Shown in pieces: positions 34,615 through 42,998 of a stretch of 64,000 nt of DNA. The stretch lies in NCBI GenBank assembly GCA_963726005.1, contig CAVSAT010000008.1, forward strand, positions 165,429 to 229,428, read 5' to 3'. This stretch comes from Bog-473 sp963726005. GTDB lineage: Bacteria > Actinomycetota > Acidimicrobiia > Acidimicrobiales > RAAP-2. The stretch's first letter is position 1, and every line of letters starts with the position of its first letter. The position numbers and the translations under genes are program-made. The notes below the pieces were generated by a model. That model was given only the letters and a program-made list of their open reading frames with translations. It made no database searches and was not told the origin of the DNA.

Positions 34615-36945
34615 CTAGATGAGTACTCCCCGGCGCTTCCCCCGGACGAAGAGGTCCGCCGACGCCAGGAGATCCGCCTGCACCTGGCTCTGGTTCTCGA
34701 GCAGTTCGTCCGCCCACAGCATTTGCAGCGTCGTCTGCAACCGATCCCCGCGTTGCTGGCTCCTGATGTCGTCGAACGCGGTCCGCATGGTGCGGTCCAG
34801 GAGATCGCCGTGCGACGGCAATGGATCGATCGTCTGGCGCTGGTCGGTGAGCAACTCGGCGAACTGCTGGTACCACCGGTGACTGGATTCGTAGGAGTCG
34901 CGCAGCACCGCCTCCGCCACCGCGACCGATTCGACCTCGGGCCGGCCGGGGTCCGGTGGCTGCACCGGAAGTGAAGCGAGCGTGTACCCCGCCAGCCGGA
35001 GCCGGTTCGAGCCCCAGAAGAGCCGAGCGATCGTCTCGACGGGGACGACCTTTGCGCCGCGCTCGGCAACGAATTGTCGAAAAGCGTCGTCCAGCAGCAG
35101 GTAGTCGCGGTGGGCGGCAACGGCGCCCCGCTGGGTGTCGATGGCGCGTGTGGTCGTCGTCAGCCGGCCCACCGCGTCCGCCAAATAGGCGGAACTGGCC
35201 ACGAAGGACGCGGCCAGCGCCCGTCCCAACGCCGCCGTCGCGCCCCTGGGCCAGAAGAGCAGACCCACGACGACGCTCACACCACACCCGATGGCGACGT
35301 CCTCGATCCTGGTGAGGCCCACCTTCCAACCGACCGGCTGGATGATGTTGAACAGGATGATCACCGTCAGGGTGAAGGCCGCCTGCCCCGCCGCAAAGCT
35401 GATCATCGAAGGTGCCATGCCGGCAATGAAGACGGCGAGGGGGAGCAGCACCCACAGCAGCACCGAGTGGTCAGCGATGCCCACCATGACGGCGGAGCCG
35501 ATGACCACACCGATCGCCGTGCCCCCGACGGCGCGCAGGGCGGTCGCGCCGGTGCCAAGAGCATTGGATCGCAGGACGGACAGCGTGCCCAGGACAACCC
35601 AAAACCCGTGCTGGACGTCCGTGACCTCGACGACCGAGACGGCGATGGCCAGCCCGATGGCGCCCCGTACGGCGTTGCGAAACCAGACCGAGCGGAGCGA
35701 CAGGTGCGAGAAGATCCGATACAGGCGGACGCGGGATGTCTGGCCGATCATGCCCATGCGCTGATCGAGCAGGCCTTCGGACCCCGCCGCTTCCAGTGCG
35801 GCGTCGGCCACCATCTCGGCCGCGATGCCGAGCGCCCGGGCGTGAAAACCCGGGTCCCGCGTCGACGCGAGGTCGTCGTCCGCCGTCCCCGAGGGGTCTC
35901 CGGACTCTGCCGGCGCGTCCGAAACCGGCTGCGACGTCCTGGAGATGTCGTCCTCGAGTTCGGCGTCGACCAATCGTTCGAGCCGTCGGGTCGACGCCTG
36001 CAGCTCGCGGATGCGAGCGGGGTCTTCGACCGGATGGGCATTCCCATCACAGATGAGCGACGCCGCCTGGTGCAGCGTCTCCGCCACCTGCCGCGTCACG
36101 GCCAGCGCCGCGGGTGGTTCGGCCGTCCAGTGCTCGCCGCCCTGCACCACCGTGTTGCCCGCCACCCATTCCACGCGCCCCACCAGCTTCGACAGCGCGA
36201 CCGCACCTGCTGCTGCTCCTGTCGGTGGATACGGCGTGGCCGAGAACTGGGCCCGCAACTGCGTCAGTTCGGCTCCGAGGGCCTCGACGGCATCCGGATC
36301 GTTCTTGCCGAGCGCGCGGTCTTCGGCGAGCCGCGCCACGGACGACACCGCCATCGACAGCCTCCGGCGGAGGTTGTCGTGCCACGGCGCCGGCCAGACC
36401 AGCAGGCAGGCCGGGACGGAGAAGGCCGCCGCGAGCGTCCAACCCAACAGCCGGGGCCCGACCTGCGATGAAGGCTCCGCCACGGCAACCGGCAGCACGA
36501 ATAACAAGAGCGCGGCGGTCGTCGCCGTCGCTGCCGCCGGCGCGACGATACCGGCGTACAGGACTGCGAAACCCACGAGTGCCATCGCGAGCACCGCCGC
36601 AACTTTGTGGGTCGATGCAACGGTCCCCAGCGCGATGAGACCGCTACTGACCGCGTACAGGCCGATGTAGTTGACCGCCCGCTCCCGGAGAGGGCCCGTG
36701 AACTCGACGAGGAGCAGCAGGGCGAACGAACCGAAGGCCGCCAAAAGACCAACCTGTCCATTCGGCCACAGCACGTGGGCGACGGCGAAGGCGCCGGGCA
36801 TGACCACGGCGGCGCGCACGGAGCGTTTCGTCACCAGGAGCTCCGGGTCCTTCGACTTCAGCCAGCGGAGGGGCGCCGGAGAAGAGGCCGCCGGAGCAGG
36901 CACCGCGTGTGCGACAGCGTCGGTCATAGCGTTCGCGCCCATCAT
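34615..36945 (-). CDS. FUSC-family membrane protein (aromatic acid exporter-like)
   Basis: 776 residues in the FUSC/YccS/AaeB layout. An N-terminal block of about six helices (MPGAFAVAHVLW through a VPACLLVWPAPW helix, about 45-210) is followed by a soluble region rich in Arg and Glu. A second block of six helices (GAIGLAIAVSVVEVTD to VSVVVGLLFWPRG) and a cytosolic C-terminal helical part complete it. The family includes efflux proteins for aromatic acids and membrane proteins of unknown role. Start ATG 36945; ATG 36942 and 36927 are alternatives. It is divergent from the DoxX/SCO1 fusion gene. Confidence 0.82.
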   Translation of the reverse strand: MMGANAMTDAVAHAVPAPAASSPAPLRWLKSKDPELLVTKRSVRAAVVMPGAFAVAHVLWPNGQVGLLAAFGSFALLLLVEFTGPLRERAVNYIGLYAVSSGLIALGTVASTHKVAAVLAMALVGFAVLYAGIVAPAAATATTAALLLFVLPVAVAEPSSQVGPRLLGWTLAAAFSVPACLLVWPAPWHDNLRRRLSMAVSSVARLAEDRALGKNDPDAVEALGAELTQLRAQFSATPYPPTGAAAGAVALSKLVGRVEWVAGNTVVQGGEHWTAEPPAALAVTRQVAETLHQAASLICDGNAHPVEDPARIRELQASTRRLERLVDAELEDDISRTSQPVSDAPAESGDPSGTADDDLASTRDPGFHARALGIAAEMVADAALEAAGSEGLLDQRMGMIGQTSRVRLYRIFSHLSLRSVWFRNAVRGAIGLAIAVSVVEVTDVQHGFWVVLGTLSVLRSNALGTGATALRAVGGTAIGVVIGSAVMVGIADHSVLLWVLLPLAVFIAGMAPSMISFAAGQAAFTLTVIILFNIIQPVGWKVGLTRIEDVAIGCGVSVVVGLLFWPRGATAALGRALAASFVASSAYLADAVGRLTTTTRAIDTQRGAVAAHRDYLLLDDAFRQFVAERGAKVVPVETIARLFWGSNRLRLAGYTLASLPVQPPDPGRPEVESVAVAEAVLRDSYESSHRWYQQFAELLTDQRQTIDPLPSHGDLLDRTMRTAFDDIRSQQRGDRLQTTLQMLWADELLENQSQVQADLLASADLFVRGKRRGVLI

Positions 36946-37089
36946 CTCGGAGCACGAACACGCAGGCAAGCGCCAGCACGGGCAGGGATGCGGGGACGCG
37001 GCCGATCGCGGAGCCGTGAAGGTCGGCGGTAGTGTCGGCCGCGATGGGCGTGGCAGGCAACGGGTCGATCGAGGGAGGCCACTAGCTCC

Positions 37090-38934
37090 ATGCCGGGCAT
37101 GGGCCGTTCCGTGCAGACGGGCAACTCGCTGATCGTCTCGAGCTTTCACACGGCCCTTTTCCACCAACTCCTGATCGTTCTCCTGGTCGTCGCCCTCTGC
37201 GCGATCGGCTTCAACATCGTGCGGACCGTCCAGTACCGCCGCCTCAAGCAACAAGGAATGAACACCTTTCCGACGTCGCTCCAGGCGTCCACGGCACCCG
37301 AGCCCCTGGCCCGGCGCATCGTCCGCATCGGCTTCGGATGCCTGTGGATCCTCGACGGCCTCCTCCAGGTCCAGTCGTCCATGCCCCTGGGTCTTCCGTC
37401 CGGGGTCATCCAACCGTCGTCCAGCGCGTCGGCCACCTGGGTCCAGCACCTGGTCAACAGCGGCCTGACCATCTGGTCTGACCACCCGATCCAGGCCGCC
37501 GCCGCAACCGTGTGGATCCAGGTGGGTCTGGGCATCTGGCTGTTGGTCGCACCCCGCGGCCGTTGGTCACGTCTCGGAGGTCTGGCGAGCCTGGGCTGGG
37601 GTCTCGTCGTGTGGGCCTTCGGAGAGTCGTTCGGTGGGATCTTCGCCCCCGGCGCGACCTGGCTCTTCGGCGCGCCGGGCGCGGTCCTCTTCTATTGCAT
37701 CGGCGGCGTCCTCGTCGCACTCCCCGAGCGCGCCTATTTCACACCACGTCTCGGGCGGGCGATCGTCACCCTCGGCGGCGTCTTCCTGATCGGGATGGCC
37801 GCGCTGCAGGCGTGGCCGGGCCGTGGGTACTGGCAAGGCCGCGGCGGGACGCTGACCGCGATGGTCCAGCAGATGGCCAAGACGCCCCAACCCGGCTTCC
37901 TGTCGTCCTGGCTGGGATCCTTCGGCTCGTTGGTCCAGGCGCACGGATGGGCCGTCAATCTCTTCGTCGTCGTGTCGTTGGCGACGGTCGGCGCACTTCT
38001 GGTGAGCGGCCGGCGGCGCCTCGTCCTTTTGGGCCTCGTGGCCTTCGTCGTGCTCTGCCTGGCCGACTGGGTGCTTGTCGAGGACCTGGGGTTCCTCGGT
38101 GGCCTGGGCACGGACCCGAACTCCATGCTGCCCATGGCGCTCCTCTTCGTCGCGGGATACGTCGCCATGGTGCGAGTACCGGTGCCCGTCGAATCGGGCG
38201 TGGCCGCCCGGATCCCGGCGCGTGCAAACGCGGAGCTGGAGGCCGGTGCACCGGCGAGGTGGTGGGAGCGTGCCACGCTCCCCTACGTGCTGCGCTCGCT
38301 CGCAGCGGTCGCGGCGCTGGGCATCGTCCTGATCGGCTCCGCCCCGATGGCCATCGCCGCGGTCAACCGGAACGCCGACCCGATCCTCACCGAGGCGCTC
38401 GACGGTACGCCCAACGCGCTCGATTCGCCCGCACCCCCGTTCGCGCTCACCGACCAGCACGGTCGGCCCGTCAACCTGGCCAGCCTGCACGGTCACGTGG
38501 TGGCGCTGACCTTCCTCGACCCCGTCTGCACCTCGGACTGCCCGCTCATCGCGCAGGAGTTCCGTCAGGCTGACCAGGGGCTCGCGGGACAGGCCGACCG
38601 GGTGGACTTCGTTGCCATCGTCGCCAACCCGATCTACCGCTCGGCGTCGTTCACCAACGCCTTCGACCGCCAGGAGGACCTCACCCACCTCTCCAACTGG
38701 TACTTCCTGACCGGATCGGTGCCGGCGCTCCAGCGCGTCTGGAACTCGTACGGGATCTTGGTGCAGACCGTGGCGAACGGGGCGATGGTCGCCCACAGTG
38801 ACCTGGCGTTCGTGATCGACGCCCAGGGCCGCGAACGGGACGCCCTCATCGACGACCCGGGCCCGACGCAGGTCTTCGCCTCGTCATTCTCCTCACTGCT
38901 GCAGAGCCGGATCGACCAAGTCCTCAATTCGTGA
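37090..38934 (+). CDS. DoxX-like membrane domain fused to SCO1/SenC copper chaperone domain
   Basis: 614 residues. Residues about 20-430 hold roughly nine to ten membrane helices, including a region resembling DoxX-type proteins (RIGFGCLWILDGLLQVQ). After the last helix (about 405-430) comes a periplasmic SCO1/SenC thioredoxin-fold domain. Its copper-binding CTSDC is C480/C484 in LDPVCTSDCPL, and the third ligand is H569 in VAHSDLAFVID. SCO1 proteins deliver copper to the CuA site of oxidase subunit II, and the oxidase genes begin 1.3 kb downstream. The fused membrane part is unusual for SCO1. It overlaps the next gene by 4 bases. Confidence 0.85.
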   Translation: MPGMGRSVQTGNSLIVSSFHTALFHQLLIVLLVVALCAIGFNIVRTVQYRRLKQQGMNTFPTSLQASTAPEPLARRIVRIGFGCLWILDGLLQVQSSMPLGLPSGVIQPSSSASATWVQHLVNSGLTIWSDHPIQAAAATVWIQVGLGIWLLVAPRGRWSRLGGLASLGWGLVVWAFGESFGGIFAPGATWLFGAPGAVLFYCIGGVLVALPERAYFTPRLGRAIVTLGGVFLIGMAALQAWPGRGYWQGRGGTLTAMVQQMAKTPQPGFLSSWLGSFGSLVQAHGWAVNLFVVVSLATVGALLVSGRRRLVLLGLVAFVVLCLADWVLVEDLGFLGGLGTDPNSMLPMALLFVAGYVAMVRVPVPVESGVAARIPARANAELEAGAPARWWERATLPYVLRSLAAVAALGIVLIGSAPMAIAAVNRNADPILTEALDGTPNALDSPAPPFALTDQHGRPVNLASLHGHVVALTFLDPVCTSDCPLIAQEFRQADQGLAGQADRVDFVAIVANPIYRSASFTNAFDRQEDLTHLSNWYFLTGSVPALQRVWNSYGILVQTVANGAMVAHSDLAFVIDAQGRERDALIDDPGPTQVFASSFSSLLQSRIDQVLNS

Positions 38935-40121
38935 GGGTCCGCACGCCTCGTGGGCCGGCAACGCTCCGCTGCGCCGCGCTCGGTCTCATTTCTTGCGCCA
39001 CCGTGGCGCTCCCCCTGGCCGCAGGCGCCCCCGCTGCCGCCGACCCGCCCGCGGGAGTGCCGATCGCGGGCGCGGTAGAGACCGGTAATGCCTCGTGGGT
39101 TGTCCTCCCGATGGGACAGCTTTCCGACCCGACGAACACCTTTTGGCAGGTGCTCCACGGCGTACCGGGATCGTCTCACTGGACCGTGGTCACGCCCCAG
39201 GGTGTGGCGGACAACGGCGGGCTCGTGGCGGGAGTGGCGACAGGAGCGGTGCTGGTCGGGACGCTGCCCAGCCGTCTGCTGCACTTCTCCCCGTTGTCAC
39301 TGAGCTCCGACAGCGGGGGGACATGGAGCCCGGTCTACCTCCCCGGGGGGTTGGTACCGCGCCCCGACGCACTCGCGTACGCGGGTGGCCCGCAATGGGG
39401 TGGCCTCGCCATCGTGGGCCGCACCGTGCTCTCCGCACGACCGGACCTCTCGTCGTGGTCGCCCTTCGTGTCCCTGTCCCGGTTGCAACAGGTGTCGCCG
39501 CGTTGCGGCGCGAGCGCGCTCGAGGCAGTGACATTCGCTACTGGCACCTCGACGCCGTTGGTCGCCACCGGCTGCCGGAGCAACGGCCAGGTGGCGGTCT
39601 TCAGTGGAGCGTCGGGTTCGTGGCGCCAGATCGGCGTCCGCCTGCCCGGTCGCCTGGCCAGCTCGAGCACGACGGTGCTCCGCCTCGAACCCAGCGGCCT
39701 GACCACCACGGCGCTGGTCGACGCGAACAGCGGCGGTCGGCAGGCACTGGTTGCCCTGTGGCAGACGGACGCGGGCCGATGGCGCGTCTCTGCCCCCCTC
39801 CCGCTCGGCCAGACCGACTCGGTGGTGTCCACGGCGCTCAGCGGTGGAGGTGGTGTGGCGGTGCTCATCGGATCCGGGCCGCGGCGCTCCGCCAACGAGA
39901 TCTTTCCCGGGAGCGGGTGGACCCAACTTCCCCCGCCTCCACGCGCCAGCGTCGATATCGCGGCGGTCGCTCCCTTCACGACCGCCGACGCCGCCGTCGC
40001 GTTCGACGCCTTCACCGTGGACGGCTCGGTGCTCCATGTCTTTGCCCTCACGCCTTCGGGCAGCAAGTGGGCCGCAGCGGAGACGCTCCAGGTCCCGCTG
40101 GCCTATGGATCGTCGGGCTAG
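38931..40121 (+). CDS. Secreted protein of unknown function
   Basis: 396 residues. The signal peptide is about residues 10-37 (LRCAALGLISCATVALPLAAG, cut near AAADPPAG). The mature part is rich in beta-strand-like stretches with recurrent Trp and Gly (SGGTWSPVYL, SGSWRQIGVRL, GSKWAAAETL), resembling WD/BNR-like beta-propeller blades. I recognise no specific family. GTG 38931 overlaps the SCO1-fusion stop, so it is translated with it; a role in oxidase assembly is only contextual. Confidence 0.72.
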   Translation: MRVRTPRGPATLRCAALGLISCATVALPLAAGAPAAADPPAGVPIAGAVETGNASWVVLPMGQLSDPTNTFWQVLHGVPGSSHWTVVTPQGVADNGGLVAGVATGAVLVGTLPSRLLHFSPLSLSSDSGGTWSPVYLPGGLVPRPDALAYAGGPQWGGLAIVGRTVLSARPDLSSWSPFVSLSRLQQVSPRCGASALEAVTFATGTSTPLVATGCRSNGQVAVFSGASGSWRQIGVRLPGRLASSSTTVLRLEPSGLTTTALVDANSGGRQALVALWQTDAGRWRVSAPLPLGQTDSVVSTALSGGGGVAVLIGSGPRRSANEIFPGSGWTQLPPPPRASVDIAAVAPFTTADAAVAFDAFTVDGSVLHVFALTPSGSKWAAAETLQVPLAYGSSG

Positions 40122-40196
40122 CGGCGTTGCCGGCGAGCCGGCCTGTACCCGCGGGGGTACGGTGACGGGGATCCCTGCGCGGGACGGAGGGGCCCG

Positions 40197-41114
40197 GTGA
40201 GCTACATCGTCGACAACTGGAGCTTCGACCCCTTCGTCATCGCCGTCGCTTTCATCGTCGTGCTCAACGAACTAGGCCTGGCGAACTTGCGCAGGCGCTC
40301 GGTACCCGCACGGACGCGCAAGCGCCGCCTCAGCTCGATCTTCTTCTACGCCGGCCTGGCGCTGCTCCTGCTCACGGTCACGTCGCCGATCGACTACTGG
40401 TCCGACGACTACTTCTTCGTGCACATGATCGAGCACATCCTCCTGGCGTTCTTCGCGCCGATTCTCATCGTCGCGGGCGCCCCCTGGCTCCCGCTGCTGC
40501 ACGGTTTGCCCGTGGGTCTGCGCCGGCGTCTCATGCAATTCTTCCTGCTCGGCCGCTTCTCGGGCGGCCTGCGCGCCGTCGGGCGCTTCGTCGTGAACCC
40601 GTGGACGGCGGTGATCTCGTTCAACGTCGTGATGTTGATCTGGCACGTGCCGTCACTTTTCGACGCCGCCGAGGAGAACCAGTGGATCCACATCTGGCTC
40701 ATGCACGCGAGCCTCTTCCTCACGGGCGTCCTGTTCTGGCTGCAGATCATCCCGTCGTACCCGTACCGGTTGAAGACGTCGCCGCTGTGGCAGATCGGGG
40801 CGATCATCTCGACCAACGTCGTCATGTTCGTGTTGGCCATGTCGATGTCGATCTTCACCGAGTCCAGCTGGTACTCGGTGTACGCACACGTGCCCGGGGT
40901 CAGCCTGTCGCCCTACGCCGACCAGCAGATCGGCGCCGCCGTCCTGTGGGTCTGCGGCGACTTCTGGGCCATCCCCGCGCTGGCCGTGTGTATCCGGCGT
41001 GCCATGGAGGACAAGGAGGGCTTCTCGGTCGGGGTGGACCGCCTCTTCCACCGCGGTCCGGCGCCACCGCTCGAGGCCTTCCGCCCGCCGGCCGAGCGGG
41101 TACCTCCCGGCTGA
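40197..41114 (+). CDS. Cytochrome c oxidase assembly membrane protein, CtaG (caa3 type)
   Basis: 305 residues, seven membrane helices. Conserved histidines include FFVHMIEHILLAFFAP (about 75-90), LIWHVPSLFDAA and HIWLMHASLFLTG, a pattern typical of PF09678 CtaG, which assists copper-centre assembly. The start is GTG 40197. It is encoded just upstream of the oxidase structural operon. A second, shorter paralogue lies at 45846-46661. Confidence 0.87.
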   Translation: MSYIVDNWSFDPFVIAVAFIVVLNELGLANLRRRSVPARTRKRRLSSIFFYAGLALLLLTVTSPIDYWSDDYFFVHMIEHILLAFFAPILIVAGAPWLPLLHGLPVGLRRRLMQFFLLGRFSGGLRAVGRFVVNPWTAVISFNVVMLIWHVPSLFDAAEENQWIHIWLMHASLFLTGVLFWLQIIPSYPYRLKTSPLWQIGAIISTNVVMFVLAMSMSIFTESSWYSVYAHVPGVSLSPYADQQIGAAVLWVCGDFWAIPALAVCIRRAMEDKEGFSVGVDRLFHRGPAPPLEAFRPPAERVPPG

Positions 41115-41200
41115 AACATTGCACGGACCCCCGGTGCCGGGTCGGATTCCGTCGCTTGCAGCCGACGTTGCAGCGAATCCTCGCATCCGTTGCGAAATAG

Positions 41201-41229
41201 TTGACGGCGCGGTTACGAGATCCTAACGT
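41201..41229 (+). promoter_or_regulatory. Candidate sigma70-type promoter of the oxidase operon
   Basis: TTGACG at 41201-41206, a 17-base spacer, then TAACGT at 41224-41229. Transcription would begin near 41236, leaving a leader of about 47 bases with GGGAGG ahead of the ATG at 41283. Confidence 0.5.
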
Positions 41230-41282
41230 CGTCTCAGAGCTGATTCTCAGACTGCGGAGGTTCTGGAGCTTCGGGAGGGTCC

Positions 41283-41951
41283 ATGAGCTTGGCGTGGAAG
41301 GTGTCGGTGACAGTCGTCGTGTTCGCCCTCTGCGCCGTCGCCGCGGTTATCCTCATCGTCTCCCTCCTCGGCACGCCGCCCGTGGTCGACTACTCGGCGG
41401 GAGCCTCGGGGCAGCCGGTCAACGTGACGCTGCAGGCGGTCGGGGCGCTCGGATCCGGCAACCACCCGGATTGGGTGTCGTACCTGGTCGAGTCGCCTCA
41501 GGGCCAGTGGGTGCACACCACGGTCTTCCAGGTGCCCCAGCACACGCGCATCAACTTCACGATCTACAACTACGACTCGGGGAGCCCGCTGCGGAACCAG
41601 CAGCTCGGCCAGGTGACGGGCACCGCCGGCAACGTCGCCACGCTCAACGGCAAGGTGTTCCGGGTCATCAACTCGAACGTCGGGAACGGCGTAGGCCACA
41701 CCTTCTCCATCCCCGAAATCGGCGTCAGCGTGCCGCTGTACGGCAACAACGGCAACGCCAACCTGTGTGGGGCGGCGCCCTGCACCACGAGCTCTCCGCA
41801 CAAGATCATCAGGTTCTCCATCACGAGCCCGGGGCCCGGCGACTACCGCTGGCAGTGCTTCGTCCCCTGCGGCCTCGGCTTCCTCTACGGCAATGGTGGC
41901 TCCATGGGCACGCTGGGCTACATGGGCGGGTTCATGAAGGTGGTGGCGTGA
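41283..41951 (+). CDS. Membrane-anchored cupredoxin-like protein with partial CuA-type motif
   Basis: 222 residues. An N-terminal helix (6-29) anchors a periplasmic beta-rich domain. Copper-type residues are H139 (GVGHTFSIPEIG), C192 and C196 in WQCFVPCG, and several Met in GGSMGTLGYMGGFM. CxxxC with a preceding His is the layout of CuA in oxidase subunit II, but no His follows the second Cys, unlike CAELCGLWHGAM in the neighbouring ctaC. It may be a mononuclear or altered copper site, a donor to CuA, or an accessory subunit. It overlaps ctaC by 4 bases. Confidence 0.7.
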   Translation: MSLAWKVSVTVVVFALCAVAAVILIVSLLGTPPVVDYSAGASGQPVNVTLQAVGALGSGNHPDWVSYLVESPQGQWVHTTVFQVPQHTRINFTIYNYDSGSPLRNQQLGQVTGTAGNVATLNGKVFRVINSNVGNGVGHTFSIPEIGVSVPLYGNNGNANLCGAAPCTTSSPHKIIRFSITSPGPGDYRWQCFVPCGLGFLYGNGGSMGTLGYMGGFMKVVA

Positions 41952-42925
41952 GCGAAACTCAAGCGGCGGGCGCCGCGTCGACGCCCGCCACCGCCGACTC
42001 GACCGCCGACCCCGACCGGACGCACCACTGGTGGCGCCTGATCGCCATCTGGGTCGTCCTCTCGGCCATCCTCGACCCGCTCTTCTACTACGCGGCCGGT
42101 CCGCACATGCCACCCGGCACCATGACCAACATGGCGGAGGGCGCCCAGTTCGACTTCAACATCTTGATGATCTGCGCCATACCCGTCCTGTTGGCCGTGT
42201 GGATCTACATGCTCTACGCCGTCATCACGTGGCGGGCATCGCGGGGTGGCCCCGAGCCCGTGGCCGGGCCGACCTCCAGGGGCCATCTCGGCATTCAGGT
42301 CGGCTGGATCGTCAGCTCGACGGTTCTCGTGATGTTCCTCTTCGGCTTCGGCACCTACGAGCTGGTGCAGCCGGGCGGTGCCGGCGGCGGCCAGGGCGCC
42401 AGCCCGATCTGGACGCCGGCCTCGAAGACGATCCTGCCCATTCAGGTCATCGGGCAGCAATGGAAGTTCACCTACCGCTATCCGACCTTCGGCGGCTTCG
42501 AAACCAACGAGCTCGTCCTCCCCAACGACACGTCGATCCAGTTCAACGTCACGTCGCTCGACGTGATCCACAGCTTCTGGGCCTACCAACTCGGCGTGAA
42601 GGCCGACGCCAACCCGGACTACAACAACGTCGCCTTCACCACTACCCAGCAGCTCGGCCGCTTCACCGTCCGCTGCGCCGAGCTGTGCGGCCTGTGGCAC
42701 GGCGCCATGTTCAACTACGGGGTCGTCGTCACGAAGCAGCAGTTCGAGTCGTGGGCCACGCTCACCGGGGCACGGCTGCGCCACAACACGGCGCTGCTGC
42801 CGCCGTACCGGCTGACCTATACGCCCGACGCCAACGGCGCAGACGGCGGCTATTACCCCGACAACGTCGATCCCTATTCACACGTCGAGCAGTACGGCGC
42901 ACCGCAGGCAAAGGGGGCCGGTTGA
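41948..42925 (+). CDS. ctaC: Cytochrome c oxidase subunit II
   Basis: 325 residues. Two membrane helices (about 31-50 and 72-95, with a further hydrophobic run near 118-137) precede the cupredoxin domain. The CuA site is complete: H208 (DVIHSFW), C243, C247, H251 and M254 in CAELCGLWHGAM. The aromatic electron-entry segment QQWKFTYRYPTF is present. There is no lipoprotein box and no cytochrome c domain. GTG 41948 overlaps the upstream cupredoxin gene. Confidence 0.95.
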   Translation: MSETQAAGAASTPATADSTADPDRTHHWWRLIAIWVVLSAILDPLFYYAAGPHMPPGTMTNMAEGAQFDFNILMICAIPVLLAVWIYMLYAVITWRASRGGPEPVAGPTSRGHLGIQVGWIVSSTVLVMFLFGFGTYELVQPGGAGGGQGASPIWTPASKTILPIQVIGQQWKFTYRYPTFGGFETNELVLPNDTSIQFNVTSLDVIHSFWAYQLGVKADANPDYNNVAFTTTQQLGRFTVRCAELCGLWHGAMFNYGVVVTKQQFESWATLTGARLRHNTALLPPYRLTYTPDANGADGGYYPDNVDPYSHVEQYGAPQAKGAG

Positions 42926-42926
42926 C

Positions 42927-42998
42927 ATGAGCGCCAATCCTTGCGGGCGGCGACCGCGCCCGCTTCCCGAGACGAGGGTGCACAGCGATGGCCATTGA
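42927..42998 (+). CDS. Possible 23-codon leader ORF overlapping ctaD
   Basis: ATG 42927 lies one base after the ctaC stop and opens 23 codons, ending at 42998 across the ctaD start (42988). It could couple ctaD translation to ctaC. Its arginine/proline-rich content gives no sign of a functional peptide. Confidence 0.25.
   Translation: MSANPCGRRPRPLPETRVHSDGH

Noticed and set aside
34615..37485. Longer N-terminal extension of the FUSC protein to 37485
   Set aside because: Overlaps the divergent SCO1-fusion gene and translates to low-quality sequence before the ATG at 36945.
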